Source: AV40 sp963817335
Lineage (GTDB): Bacteria; Verrucomicrobiota; Verrucomicrobiia; Chthoniobacterales; UBA10450
Assembly: GCA_963817335.1 (NCBI GenBank)
Contig: CAWFNX010000004.1
Span: forward strand, 1-64,000
DNA: 64,000 nucleotides
Reading direction: 5' to 3'
Shown: positions 47,550-57,343 of the stretch, piece after piece
Position numbering within the stretch: the first letter of the stretch is position 1
Layout of the letters: each line of letters begins with the position of its first letter
Made by a program: the position numbers and the translations under genes
Notes under the pieces: generated by a model
What the model was told of the DNA's origin: nothing
The model's database searches: none
Seen by the model: only the letters and a program-made list of their open reading frames with translations

Positions 47550-49371
47550 TCACTCCTTGCGCGTCATTTTTTGAAATAAGTCGCGTTCTTCCGGCAGAAG
47601 GCTTTCGCTGGGCACTTTTACAATCTCCCTGAGAGCTTCGTCGCGATACCCGTTCGCTTCCAGAACTGCGGCGTGGACCACGACCGATGCTGGAGTAAAT
47701 GGGCCGTTTGGGATACCGAGTTCTCTGTAAACGGCGAACGCATCGGCTGGACGATTCTGCCGAAGCCGGGCCAGAGCCAGCAGCGTGTAATGCGAAAGGT
47801 CGGTTGGTTGTTGTTTGATCAAATTTTCGGCGAACGCCTCGATGTTCTTCAATTCCTCAGACGTTGAAGGCTCGCCCGAGCCGGGTGTCGATTCGTTAGG
47901 CAAGAGAAGAAGGCGCACGTAAGCCTCGTCGTTTACCAGTGCAGTATCCTTCGGCCAAATTTTTAAATATTCCTGAAGAAGCGCGTGAATTCTTTTCGTA
48001 TCGTGGTCCGCATACGCGATGCGCAGGCGACCCTGCTCGGCCGCGCGCGATCTTGGCGAGGCGACTGCGGCTGCGTCGTAAGCTTTGGCCGCGACTTTGC
48101 CAGCGCCACTCTTCTCCGCGTAGTCACCAAGGGTAAGAAGTTTGCCAACATCGCCGGCCGCGGCCTCCAGCGCGCTCTGCCAATTGTTGTCGGCGCTCTG
48201 CTGCTGTCCCAACTTCGTGTAGCAACGCGCCAGGTACATGCTTTGAGTCACCGGGGCGAAGGGGAAACGCTCGCTCTCTAAAATTCGGCGGATATCATCC
48301 CACCGGCCGAGGGCATCCAGCGCGTTGATATGGTGGAGGAAGAGTTCCTGGGTCTGGGTGGCTCGATTAAGTGGAACAAGGTCGAGCTCACGCTGGTACT
48401 CTCCACGGCGGTAGAGCCAGCCGGCGAGAGCGGCCAGCTCGTCGTTATTTCCGTTTTTCCATCGGTCGATCGTTTGCCGCTCAATCTCCTCAGAACGATC
48501 CTTGTGCTGCGATATCTCCAGGTCGACCGCCAGTAGCTTGTTCTCCGGTTTCGCTAACGGATGATTGTTGATGCGCTTGGACAATCTGTTCGATGGGAAC
48601 AACCGAAGGTGTCTTCTCGGTGCCTGCGGCCGCTAGAATTCGCCGGGCAAGGGCGATCAGCGCATCGAGCGCAACGTCATCATTACCTTTGCCAATCTCT
48701 GCTAAACGTCGGTCGATTTCCTTTGGATCACCACCCGATCTGCCTTGGCTATCCTGGACTATTGCAGCAAGCGCCATGATCGCCTGGAACTGGTCGCGTC
48801 GTGTCGCGGTCGGATCGGCCAGGGCTTTTTGGACGAACTCGGTTGCTTTATCGAACTCCCGTTTCTGCGCGGAAACTTGGGCCACCAGGATCAAATCCGA
48901 GGGGGTTGGCTTGCCGTCGCGATTTTGGAGCAGCTGCTGCGCGGCTTCGTCAGCGCGCGCGATGTCGTTGACCTTTAAGGCAATTTCCGCCTCGTTTCGC
49001 AGATCAGCTCGAGTGAGCGGAGTAACGGATGCCAGGTTCTTCCAAAAATCCAGCGCGTCAACCTCGCCGGCCAGCGAGAGAAGGCGGGCCACGGCTCGAA
49101 TCACTTGGGGTTCCTTCGCACTGAGGAAATATGCTGTGACCACTTCTTCGCGTGCGTCTTTCCATTTCTGCTGATCCATGGACGCCAAGGCCCGCTCAGC
49201 ATACCGCCGCGCCTGCCAACCTTTAATCGCACGGCCCAACGGCTTTGCTACGAGGCCGGCGATTCCGAGCGCAAGAACGACCGCCACAGTTCTGATGACG
49301 ATGCGGCGCTTTCGCAATCGCTTTTTAAGGAGATCGTCGGAACTCGGCGGGACTTCGGCGGTTATTGCCAT
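47550..49371 (-). CDS. Membrane-anchored TPR-like protein, frameshifted near 48560
   Basis: A reverse-strand protein of about 607 residues. After ATG 49371 there is a basic stretch and a single membrane helix (RTVAVVLALGIAGLVAKPLG); the rest is helical and TPR-like, for example YFLSAKEPQVIRAVARLLSL and LARCYTKLGQQQSADNNWQS. The first frame runs out at 48490. The second frame picks up as NNHPLAKPENKLLAVDLEIS, so one extra base near 48560 probably breaks a single gene. It is likely anchored in the inner membrane with its repeats in the periplasm. I do not recognise a specific family. The C-terminal part ends SESLLPEERDLFQKMTRKE. Confidence 0.7.
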
Positions 49372-49428
49372 GGGTAGCAAATTAGCTGCTTAAACTTGAA
49401 GCGGGTCGCGTTCCAAACTGGTATCATA

Positions 49429-49448
49429 GGACAATTTAGGACAATTTA
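49429..49448 (-). promoter_or_regulatory. Tandem 10-base repeats before the TPR gene
   Basis: Two perfect copies of GGACAATTTA are joined head to tail, 58 bases upstream of the minus-strand start. Read on the minus strand they are TAAATTGTCC twice, followed by TATGAT, a possible -10 box. A regulator site or promoter is plausible but untested. Confidence 0.35.
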
Positions 49449-49471
49449 CATGGCACGGAAATGAGCATTTC

Positions 49472-49525
49472 GGAAGTCAGATGTCGGAAGTCAGATGTCG
49501 GAAGTCGGAAGTCGGAGTCAGCGGT
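49472..49525. repeat. Heptamer repeat tract
   Basis: Seven tandem units of the GTCGGAA/GTCAGAT type, the cleanest heptamer tract in the window. Confidence 0.85.
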
Positions 49526-49636
49526 TCGCAGGGTGCGAACTCTACGGCGGGAGTGCGCGAGCGCGAAGACGCGAATCGCACTAGGGAAGCCGGTGACTCG
49601 GTTTTGGTGAAAACCGAGAAGTCAGCTTTTCACCTC

Positions 49637-49889
49637 GGCTCAACCTCTCAACCTCTCAACGTTCTCTCCGATGTCAGCGTTTCCGCTTTCAGTTTTTGTA
49701 TCTCAGCTGCTCCCGCAGCGCTCGACCGCTACCCTCGCGGCTGTACCGGCCATGTCGCTCGTCCCACTCGCTCCATTCAGCTTTCCGGCTCAACTTCTCA
49801 ACATCTCAACGCTCCCTTCGATGTCAGCTTTTCGCTCGGCTCAACTTCTCAACTCAACCTCTCAACACCTCAACGCCTCAACCTCTTCT
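49637..49889. repeat. Octamer (CTCAACNN) repeat tracts before wzm
   Basis: Two clusters of CTCAACNN units (49637-49660 and 49788-49889). Each is joined to a CTCAACG-TCTC-CGATGTCAGC-type sequence at about 49655 and 49806. The second cluster ends a few bases before the wzm start, so the exporter has no ordinary promoter directly upstream. Confidence 0.75.
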
Positions 49890-49894
49890 AGCTT

Positions 49895-50715
49895 ATGGAT
49901 CATGAACTGATCATCGAAGCCGGCCGGGCCGAGCGCAATTACTGGCACGATCTGTTTCGGTATCGCGAGCTGTTTTATTTTCTGGCCTGGCGCGACATCC
50001 TTGTCCGCTACAAACAGACTGTGATCGGCGTCTTGTGGGCGGTCTTGCGCCCACTGCTCACAACCGTCGTTTTCGTGTTCGTATTCAGCAGGATTGCCAA
50101 ACTGCCGAGTGAAGGCGTGCCCTATGCGGTAATGGTGTTTGCCGCGATGCTGCCGTGGCAACTCTTTGCCACGTCGTTGAGCGAAGGCAGCAACTCGCTC
50201 ATTACGAACTCGAACTTGATTTCGAAGGTTTATTTCCCGCGCCTGATCGTGCCGGCCAGCGCCGTCATTGTGTCGTTTGTCGATTTTGCCGTTTCCTGCG
50301 GGTTACTCGCGATAATGATGATCTGGTATCAGGTCTGGCCGAGTGTCTACCTTCTCACTTTGCCACTTTTCACTTTCCTCGCCCTCCTCACTTCCACCGG
50401 GGCGGGCCTCTGGCTAGCGGCTTTGAATGTCGAATATCGCGATTTCCGTTATGTGGTGCCGTTTATTGTCCAATTCGGTCTTTATGTTTCGCCGGTCGGC
50501 TTCAGTTCGTCGGTCGTTCCCGAAAAATGGAGAATACTTTATTCGCTCAACCCGATGGTCGGTGTGATCGACGGTTTCCGCTGGGCCATCTCGGCGGGGC
50601 GCACGCCGTTTTTCTTTCCGGGTCTGATCTCCAGTTTGGAGTCACGTGCCTTCTTCTTCTCAGCGGAGTGTGGTATTTTCGGAAAATGGAACGCACGTTT
50701 GCGGATGTGATATAG
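49895..50715 (+). CDS. wzm: ABC-2 polysaccharide exporter permease Wzm, frameshifted near 50630
   Basis: A six-helix permease of about 273 residues. The N-terminus has RELFYFLAWRDILVRYKQTV, typical of the Wzm/KpsM/TagG family, followed by VIGVLWAVLRPLLTTVVFVF and LWLAALNVEYRDFRYVVPFI. The start frame reaches a stop at 50710 after an atypical tail, but from about 50635 the next frame gives LLLLSGVWYFRKMERTFADV and a stop at 50715, the family's usual C-terminus. One indel near 50630 explains this. It would form the channel through which lipid-linked polysaccharide crosses the inner membrane, with the ATPase Wzt encoded about 830 bases downstream. Confidence 0.86.
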
Positions 50716-50886
50716 AGACAGCGGGAAAAGGCTGACAATACTGAGGTAAGACGCCAGGTGTTGAGAAATCTGAGCTGTTGCGACCGAAAGCTGAAACTCT
50801 GAAAGGGTGAACAGTCTGAACTCGACCGCCGCGGTTGCGAGCGCGGCGCTTGCCGATTGCGCTCAAAAGCGTTATTTTGCTTACTT

Positions 50887-51063
50887 ATGAGCACGCCTGC
50901 GGAGATCGAAAGCGCAATCGAAAGATTGCCGACCGACCAAATGCTGGAGGTCGCCTCGTGGCTGGATGATTACAGAGCGATGCTTCAATCATCGGAAAGC
51001 CTATTTCAGCGGCTTGACGATCAGGAAGTGGATGTCGCCGGCCAACAATGGCTGGGCGAATAA
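50887..51063 (+). CDS. Small antitoxin-like protein
   Basis: A 58-residue protein (STPAEIESAIERLPTDQMLE, then VASWLDDYRAMLQSSESLF) with the short helical pattern seen in many antitoxins of small modules. Its stop is two bases before the next small gene, which in turn overlaps the MazF-like toxin. It could be a second antitoxin or part of a different, partly lost module. No specific family is claimed. Confidence 0.5.
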   Translation: MSTPAEIESAIERLPTDQMLEVASWLDDYRAMLQSSESLFQRLDDQEVDVAGQQWLGE

Positions 51064-51065
51064 TT

Positions 51066-51254
51066 ATGAGCGCCTCGGAAATCATTGCAGAACTCCCCAA
51101 GCTGTCGCTGGCGGAACGCCGTCGATTGGCTGGAGCGATCTTTGACCTTGAGGCAGACGCGCAGCTTCTTCACGACTGCGATGCCCGCGCGGACGACCGT
51201 TTCCAAATGCTGGACGCAATGGAAGCCGAAGATGCCGAGCCCAAAGCCGGGTGA
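51066..51254 (+). CDS. Antitoxin-like protein paired with the MazF-type toxin
   Basis: A 62-residue protein beginning SASEIIAELPKLSLAERRRL, a motif often found in addiction-module antitoxins of the DUF2281/VapB-like type. The ATG at 51066 is used. The end overlaps the toxin gene start (51232) by 23 bases in another frame. Antitoxin function is inferred from size, motif and overlap. Confidence 0.62.
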   Translation: MSASEIIAELPKLSLAERRRLAGAIFDLEADAQLLHDCDARADDRFQMLDAMEAEDAEPKAG

Positions 51255-51552
51255 TATCTGGCGAGTCGACTTAGGCTTAGCAGCCAAAGTTCGCCCATGT
51301 TTAGTGATGAGCGATTATCCCGCGGACGATGAACTTGCGCTGATTCTTATTATTCCGCACACAACTGCTGCGCGCGGCAATCGCTGGGAATTTTCCTGCT
51401 CAAAGCCTTTTCTCAAACCTGGTGTCTTGCACTTGCAACAGATTCAGCCTGTCTCCTTGCCGCGCTTGGAAGCGAAACTAGGCGCTCTGACGACCGAAGA
51501 GTTTCATGGCGTAAAGCGTCGCTTATCCTCGTTGCTGCAATTGGATCGATGA
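51232..51552 (+). CDS. MazF/PemK-family toxin (endoribonuclease-like)
   Basis: A 106-residue protein with the MazF/PemK fold signature KPGDIWRVDLGLAAKVRPCL at the N-terminus, then LALILIIPHTTAARGNRW and a C-terminal LTTEEFHGVKRRLSSLL. The RP dipeptide and the following strand carry the catalytic arginine in studied members. Its stop overlaps the wzt start codon (ATGA), so toxin and exporter ATPase are translationally coupled, which is unusual. The ATG at 51232 is used; upstream codons in this frame belong to the antitoxin region. Confidence 0.83.
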   Translation: MPSPKPGDIWRVDLGLAAKVRPCLVMSDYPADDELALILIIPHTTAARGNRWEFSCSKPFLKPGVLHLQQIQPVSLPRLEAKLGALTTEEFHGVKRRLSSLLQLDR

Positions 51553-52924
51553 GCGACGCGATAATTAGCGTCGAGAATCTGGGCAAGCGGTACTCGATTC
51601 GCCACGAACGTGAGCGCTACACCGCCTTGCGCGATGTGTTAGCCGAAAAAGCCAAGGGCCTTTTTCAAGAAGCGACAAAGCGGACAAAGCGAAAAACGAA
51701 ATCCGGAGCTGGGAGCATCCAGAATCTCAGCGTGTCAGCGCTTCACCTTCTCAGATGTCACCTCTCAGACATCTCAGCATTTCAGCGTTTCCCGCACTTC
51801 GAACCGAAGACTTTTGGGCGCTTAAGAAATGTCTCTTTTGAGGTGCGCAGAGGCGAGGTCCTCGGCATCATTGGCCGGAACGGGGCGGGGAAATCGACGT
51901 TGTTAAAGATTCTTTCGCGGATCACTGAACCGACCGAAGGGCGGGTCCGGATTCGTGGGCGGGTCGCTTCGCTTCTGGAGGTGGGTACGGGGTTCCATCC
52001 CGAGCTGACCGGGCGCGAAAACATTTACCTAAACGGCGCGATCCTTGGCATGACCCGCGCTGAGATCAAAAAGAAATTCGACGAGATCGTGGCCTTTGCT
52101 GAGACAGAGAAATTTTTGGACACACCGGTGAAACGTTATTCGAGCGGAATGTATGTTCGGCTCGCGTTTGCCGTCGCCGCCCATCTCGAGCCCGAAATCC
52201 TTGTCGTCGACGAAGTCCTAGCCGTCGGCGACGCCGAGTTTCAAAAGAAATGCTTGGGAAAAATGGAATCCGTTTCGAAAAGGAAGGCCGCACAGTCCTC
52301 TTCGTTAGTCACAACATGGGTGCTGTGAGAGCCTTGTGTGGCACTAGCCTTTTGTTGGAGTCGGGCACGCTGGCGATGAAGGGAGAAACGAACTCGGTGG
52401 TGTCAACTTATCTGAGCCACGCACAGTTGAGCCCAGCGCGAAGTGAGCTGGCCGCCCGACAACGTCGCCGTGCCGGAACTGGCGATGTTTGGATTCCAAG
52501 CGTTGAGACCCTTAGCATTGTCGATTCCAAACCGCAGACGCAATTTTTAATCGGAGAATCGTTTCGAATGCAAATTTCTTACGAGGTTCAAAGGGCCGCC
52601 CGCGGAACGTTCTTCATTTTGATTGCGACTGATGACGGCACGGTAATCTTCAGTTCATTCCAACGGGATAATCAACCTCCGCTGGACTTAGTTGCGTCAG
52701 GTCAGATGACCGCTGATCTCGCCGACTTGAGACTGAGCCCTGGTAGATACCGAATTTCAGCGGGAATTTTCGACAGCGAAAACAATTTCATCGAATGGGC
52801 CGAGGATGTTGGGCAATTTGAAATTCTCGCACATTTTTTTGACGGTGGTCCGTTTGATCATCGGTTGGGCTTCATCACAAAGCCGCTTGTATGGGCTAAT
52901 CAGAATGAAGGCGTAGCGGTCTAG
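51549..52924 (+). CDS. wzt: ABC polysaccharide exporter ATPase Wzt with C-terminal glycan-binding domain, frameshifted near 52275
   Basis: The ATPase has Walker A GIIGRNGAGKSTLLKI near residue 109, the signature region KRYSSGMYVRLAFAVAAHLE, Walker B ILVVDEVLAVGDAEF and the H-loop VLFVSHNMGAVR. Between the N-terminal strand (IISVENLGKRYSI) and LRNVSFEVRRGEVLG lies an extra segment, about residues 56-82, encoded by repeat-like DNA. The first frame ends at 52328; an indel in AAAAGG near 52275 restores EGRTVLFVSHN and the frame up to 52924. After residue 300 a beta-rich domain (FLIGESFRMQISYEVQR to FFDGGPFDHRLGFITKP) matches the Wzt C-terminal type, which in O-antigen exporters reads the polymer's terminal modification. 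Confidence 0.86.
51715..51795 (+). repeat. Octamer-like repeat inside the wzt coding sequence
   Basis: About 80 bases of degenerate TCTCAGNN/TTTCAGCG units, related to the tracts at 49.6-49.9 kb, sit in frame in wzt and are read as a linker with SVSALHLLRCHLSDISAF. Confidence 0.65.
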
Positions 52925-52925
52925 G

Positions 52926-53462
52926 GTGAGAAGCTGGCGTAATAGAGTGATCGACTGTTGCAGTCGTACTGCAATTCGTTGCCTGCAACGTCCGAATGGA
53001 ACGTACCGCATTATTCCTTCTATCGCACGTCGCGAACTACGAGCTATCCAAAGCGAACTACTGCGAAGGTCCCTTGAGCTTTGCGGTGAGAATTGCTCGT
53101 TCCATTTCCCCTTCAAGATTGAAGGTCCCGAGAGAGTGAAAATCGGCAATCGAGTGTCCATCGCTTCATATGTCCACATTTGGGGTCATGGTGGTGTGGA
53201 GATAGGTGACGATTGTCTTATTGCCAGCCACGTTGCGATTAGCTCGGTTACCCACGATAAGTCAACTCAGCTGTACCGCGCGCGCAATGTCTTCGGTCAA
53301 GTCAAAATCGGCTCTAACGTCTGGATCGGCACGCATGCAGTTGTCTTACCAGAAGTCACCGTAGGAGATAATGCTATCATCGGCGCCGGCGCGATCGTGA
53401 CTCGCGATGTTCCGGCGGGAGCCATCGTTACGGGAATTCCCGGCCGTCCTCGGAGCGCTTAA
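52926..53462 (+). CDS. Hexapeptide-repeat (left-handed beta-helix) acetyltransferase
   Basis: A 178-residue WbbJ/LacA-type enzyme. Repeats run from RVSIASYVHIWGHGGVEIGD through QVKIGSNVWIGTHAVVLPEV and TVGDNAIIGAGAIVTRDVPA, ending in IVTGIPGRPR. The histidine in ISSVTHDKSTQ is the usual catalytic base. It starts at GTG 52926 immediately after the wzt stop and is probably co-transcribed. It is likely to O-acetylate a sugar, and might create the modification recognised by the Wzt C-terminal domain; that is inference. Confidence 0.83.
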   Translation: MRSWRNRVIDCCSRTAIRCLQRPNGTYRIIPSIARRELRAIQSELLRRSLELCGENCSFHFPFKIEGPERVKIGNRVSIASYVHIWGHGGVEIGDDCLIASHVAISSVTHDKSTQLYRARNVFGQVKIGSNVWIGTHAVVLPEVTVGDNAIIGAGAIVTRDVPAGAIVTGIPGRPRSA

Positions 53463-53491
53463 ATTTGTGGTGAAGCTCTACTCACCCAAAG

Positions 53492-54430
53492 ATGACCGCG
53501 TTTCGCCAATGCTTCGAGCAAGTCGGCTGCCCGTTATGCGGATCAGACGCGAGTGTCGCACGGGAGGCTGAAGCCCCTGGATTCGCGTCTTGGTGACGGC
53601 GAGACGATTCAAACAACCGCCTTACTCGGTTCGGGAGTGTCAATTGCGGCTTGCTTTATCGCAGTCGGACGCTATCGCAAGAAGAATTTGACAGATATTA
53701 CGCGTAGAACCGATTTTCGGAAATGGGAAATGACAGGTTTTTTCCCGACGGAACGCTCGCTTTCAAGATTTTGCGCACACTTGCCGAAGGGAGCCAGATT
53801 CTTGACTTCGGTTGCAGTTCAGGACGGTTGCTTTCGCGACCGGTTTGCCACGATTACGAGTGTTGGGCTTCGAGGTGAATGACGCTGCCTGTCGCAAGGC
53901 GGCGAAGAAAGGAATCAAGATTCTTGCGAACGACGATCTTTGATGATTCGAACCTACCGATATTCGATGCAATCGTGCTGGTTGATGTTTTCGAGCACAT
54001 GACCAAGCCGTTGAATTTTGCGCAAGCTACAGGTATTCTCGCGCCGAATGGAGAGTCTCTCATCATTGTCACCGGGAACGGAGACGCGTCTGCATGCCGA
54101 CTCGACCCTGCTCAGTTTTGGTATTTCCGCATTATCGAACACGTCGCGATGTTGACGCAACGAAGCGCCGAATGGATATCCCAACGCCTCCAACTCCACT
54201 TGGAAAGCTGGGAAAAAGTCTGTCACTACGATATTCCGCTGCTTACGCAGGCGCGACAATGGCTGCAACACACCGCGTACTGGCAGTTCCGCCGCGGACC
54301 GAGACCTGTTCGTGCACTGTTGCGCTGTCTGCCACGCGTGCGCAAAGCCGAGCGCTGGGAGGTAGCTCCAGGTTTCAGCGCGAGCAAGGATCATGTGCTT
54401 GCGGTATTCCGTAAACCAATGCTCGGCTGA
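53492..54430 (+). CDS. Class I SAM methyltransferase with N-terminal zinc-binding motif, several frameshifts
   Basis: From ATG 53492 the protein starts with a CPLCG motif (FRQCFEQVGCPLCGSDASVA), as in methyltransferases that follow a zinc ribbon. In successive frames come LAFKILRTLAEGSQILDFGC and SSGRLLSRPVCHDYECW (motif I), FEVNDAACRKAAKKGIKILA, then FDAIVLVDVFEHMTKPLNFA (acidic post-motif) up to 54430. At least three indels between about 53590 and 53945 split the gene. The final 180 residues are uninterrupted. The gene overlaps the next one (ATG at 54430). It probably methylates a sugar or a lipid-linked glycan. Confidence 0.7.
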
Positions 54431-55641
54431 TGCGCATTTTATACTTTTCCGGTGTTGTTCCTGTCGAACGGAATGCCGGCTATACCTTGATGTATCGTCA
54501 CCTCTTGCGACTGACGAAGAGTGGCCACGAGCTCCTCGTTCTGACACGCGACTACGAGAAGGCGCGTAACGTCGAGTTGCCTTTTAACACCATTCGCTTC
54601 GCAGAGCGCTCTCGAAATTTCCAACGCGTCGCCAACAGGGTCGGCAGCCCTCAGTTTTGGGTTGAACTGGACGCGCGACGGGTACGCCGACTCGCCAAAC
54701 CATATATTGCACAGTTTCGACCCCAGGTAATTATCACTGTTTGGGAATCTGGGTATTTGCTCGCTGCCGCCGACGTCGGAAAAGAACTCGGCGTTCCTGT
54801 CGTGATCGTGATCCATGACGACTTTGAGCAGATGTTGCGGCCTCATCCTCGGAAACACCGGTGGGCAGCTCGGAGACTTCGAAGGATCTACCACTCCGTA
54901 GCAGCGCGCATTTGTATCGGGCCGGCAATGGCCGAGCACCTAACACAGACTTATGGCAAGGCAGAAGTAGACGTAATTTACCCGATCCCTGCGGAACCAG
55001 GATCGCCAGTGACCCAACTGCGAAGAAAATCGAACGACGATCCGCTGCGGATCGGGTTTTTTGGCGAACTCGGGGGGAATTATGGCCCTATTCACGCAGT
55101 TGTAGATGTACTTGAACAGGCCAATGCCGAATTTCACTATTTCAGTCATTCTTGGGGGCCGGATCGCGGCCCGTTAGCGAGTCGTCCGCGGGTCTTTGAT
55201 CATGGGGCGACAGACCCCGTCGGGTTGCAGAACTTTTTTCGGGCTAACATCGACGTCATTCTTATCCCGCAGGGTTTCGAACCGGAGATCCGTCAGCTAA
55301 TCTGCACTTGCTTCCCGTCTAAAATTCCAGAGGCATGCCAGATTGGATTACCATTACTTATTATCGGCCCTGCGGACGGAAGTGCCGCGCGGTGGGCGCA
55401 TGAGCATCTTAAGCCGCCTGCCTTCGTCTCAAGTCTCAATCGTTCCGACATTGTTCGCGCGTTACGCGAGTTTGCCGACCCGTCAACTTGGGAAACCCAG
55501 CGTCAAACGATATTGCAAATCGCGGGCAGCATGTTCTCGCCGCAGCGTCTTCATGAGCAATTTGAAAGCGTGCTGAGTCGTGTCTGCGGCAGAGGCGATG
55601 AAGCGAATGCCACGAAGGAAATTCTTGTCAGCTCGGTTTAG
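54430..55641 (+). CDS. Glycosyltransferase family 4 (GT-B fold)
   Basis: An uninterrupted 403-residue GT-B protein. The N-terminal domain begins MRILYFSGVVPVERNAGYTL; PVVIVIHDDFEQML and VAARICIGPAMAEHLTQTYG lie near the domain boundary; the C-terminal domain starts at LRIGFFGELGGNYGPIHAVV. The acidic motif in VILIPQGFEPEIRQLI and the FPSKIPEACQIGLPLLII block correspond to the E-x7-E donor-site region of GT4 enzymes, somewhat diverged. It is one of the few unbroken genes between 50 and 63 kb. The sugar donor is not predictable. Confidence 0.82.
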   Translation: MRILYFSGVVPVERNAGYTLMYRHLLRLTKSGHELLVLTRDYEKARNVELPFNTIRFAERSRNFQRVANRVGSPQFWVELDARRVRRLAKPYIAQFRPQVIITVWESGYLLAAADVGKELGVPVVIVIHDDFEQMLRPHPRKHRWAARRLRRIYHSVAARICIGPAMAEHLTQTYGKAEVDVIYPIPAEPGSPVTQLRRKSNDDPLRIGFFGELGGNYGPIHAVVDVLEQANAEFHYFSHSWGPDRGPLASRPRVFDHGATDPVGLQNFFRANIDVILIPQGFEPEIRQLICTCFPSKIPEACQIGLPLLIIGPADGSAARWAHEHLKPPAFVSSLNRSDIVRALREFADPSTWETQRQTILQIAGSMFSPQRLHEQFESVLSRVCGRGDEANATKEILVSSV

Positions 55642-55655
55642 TCCTTTCGCATCGA

Positions 55656-57343
55656 ATGAACCGGCCGGAAACATTGAAGGAATCAAGGTATGAGTTCGCG
55701 GCGCTGGTGGTCCGCGATCTTATAGATTCGCTGCCTGGACGCATCGCTTTCGATGTCGGTGCAGGCGCGTGCGTAATGCGCAAGCCCATCGTCGACTCCG
55801 GCCTTCAATGGGAAGGGTTCGACATCTCGCCGCAGTCAACAGATGTAAAGCGCTGGGACCTTGATTACCCCGCTCCTGACGGTTGCAAGAAAGCAGCTGT
55901 CGTTCTGCTTCTCGATGTTATGGAACACCTTCTCAATCCGGGGCTCGGACTACAGCATGTTGCTGAGGTGATGTTGCCAAACGGACGCCTCATTTTGACT
56001 ACTCCAAACCCGCGGTGGGGCCGCAGCCGACTTCATGCGGTTGGGACTGGCTTCCTCGGGTGTTTCACACAGAACGATCTTGATGTAAATGGACATGTAT
56101 TTCCACTTTGGCCACATGTTCTTGAATACATGCTTTCGCGGACTGGATTCGTTGTGGAACGATATTGTACCTTAGATGGATGGACGACATGGCCTCGCGG
56201 GCCTATTACGGTGCGTTATCCCTTGCGCGTTGGCCACGCCTTACTGAACAAGATTATCGAACTAGGCGACCCGACGGCATGCGGCATGAGTTATGGAGTC
56301 GTGGCGCGTAAGGAAGATCGCTCGCCTCTAATGCTCAACGTCTTCTATGCTGAACCCGATGCGGATCGCTGGTTACCTTTCGACCGATATCCGCGAAGAT
56401 TAATCCGCAGAGTAGTCCGAGGCCGACGCCGCCCAGGAGGCATGGAGCGGTATTACCTAAATCTTGCTGATGGTCTCCGGCGCGCCGGAATACCATTCAG
56501 GTTTAACGATTTTTCTCACGCTCGAAGAAACCCAGACGAGTTAGTCGGCATAGTCGGGAAGGGTCACCTTCTCCGCCAATATGACTGGCGAAATCCAATC
56601 GTTTTTGGGCCGGCGGTATTCTCTCATCCTTACGAAGACTTAGAAATTTTTAATCGCGCGCCGATTTTAAAGGTATTGGTCTCGTGCGCTTGGCTGCAGC
56701 GAATGTACCAACAAGTTGTCGATCTCCCCGTCGAGGTATGGCCGGCGGGGATCGACACCTATACGTGGCAACCGTCGCCTGACACTGCTAAAACCATCGA
56801 CGTTCTCGTTTACGACAAAATTCGATGGAAGCGCGAGAAATATGAACTCGGAACTTATCCAACCTATTCTTGTTGAGCTCGAACGACGCCAACTGAGGCA
56901 CAAGATTATTCGCTACGGGCAGTACGAAGAAGAAGATTTTCGGGAGCAGCTCTTGCGATCCCGCTCAATGATCTTCCTGGTCGAGCATGAGACACAAGGC
57001 TTTGCGTATCTTCAGGCGTTGGCGACCGGCGTGCCGATCCTCGCGTGGGACCGCGGCGGCTTTTGGAAGGATCCAGCTTTTTACCCTGATCGCGTCCGCT
57101 TTGAGGGTGTGACTTCTGTGCCTTACTGGGACAGTCGTTGTGGTGAGAAGTTCGCTCATCCGGCCGCAGTTTGTGACGACCTTGGAGCTTTTTCTTCATA
57201 AGTTGGAGCAGGGCGAGTTTCGGCCGCGCGAATTTATCATGGAAAATCTTTCGCTTGAATCTTGCGCGAAAAGGTATGTCGATCATCTGCAAGGGTCGAA
57301 AGTCCCGCATCTCGCGCAGGGTCTGGCAGGAAAGGCAAGATGA
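55656..57343 (+). CDS. Methyltransferase joined to a GT-B glycosyltransferase, two frameshifts
   Basis: Residues 1-215 form a class I methyltransferase (RIAFDVGAGACVMRKPIV, AAVVLLLDVMEHLLNPGLGL, NGRLILTTPNPRWGRS). The same frame then continues with LMLNVFYAEPDADRWLPF and GGMERYYLNLADGLRRAGIP, the start of a glycosyltransferase. A TAATG sequence at 56330 suggests that two genes may originally have overlapped here and been fused by an indel. The glycosyltransferase frame breaks near 56850 (continuing with LIQPILVELERRQLRHKIIR and the donor-site region EHETQGFAYLQALATGVPIL) and near 57180 (LELFLHKLEQGEFRPREFIM). It ends at 57343, overlapping the next ATG. Confidence 0.7.

Noticed and set aside
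47405..47632. Small + strand frames between the toxin gene and the TPR gene
   Set aside because: They consist of translated heptamer and interspersed repeat DNA and have no ribosome-binding site or domain pattern.
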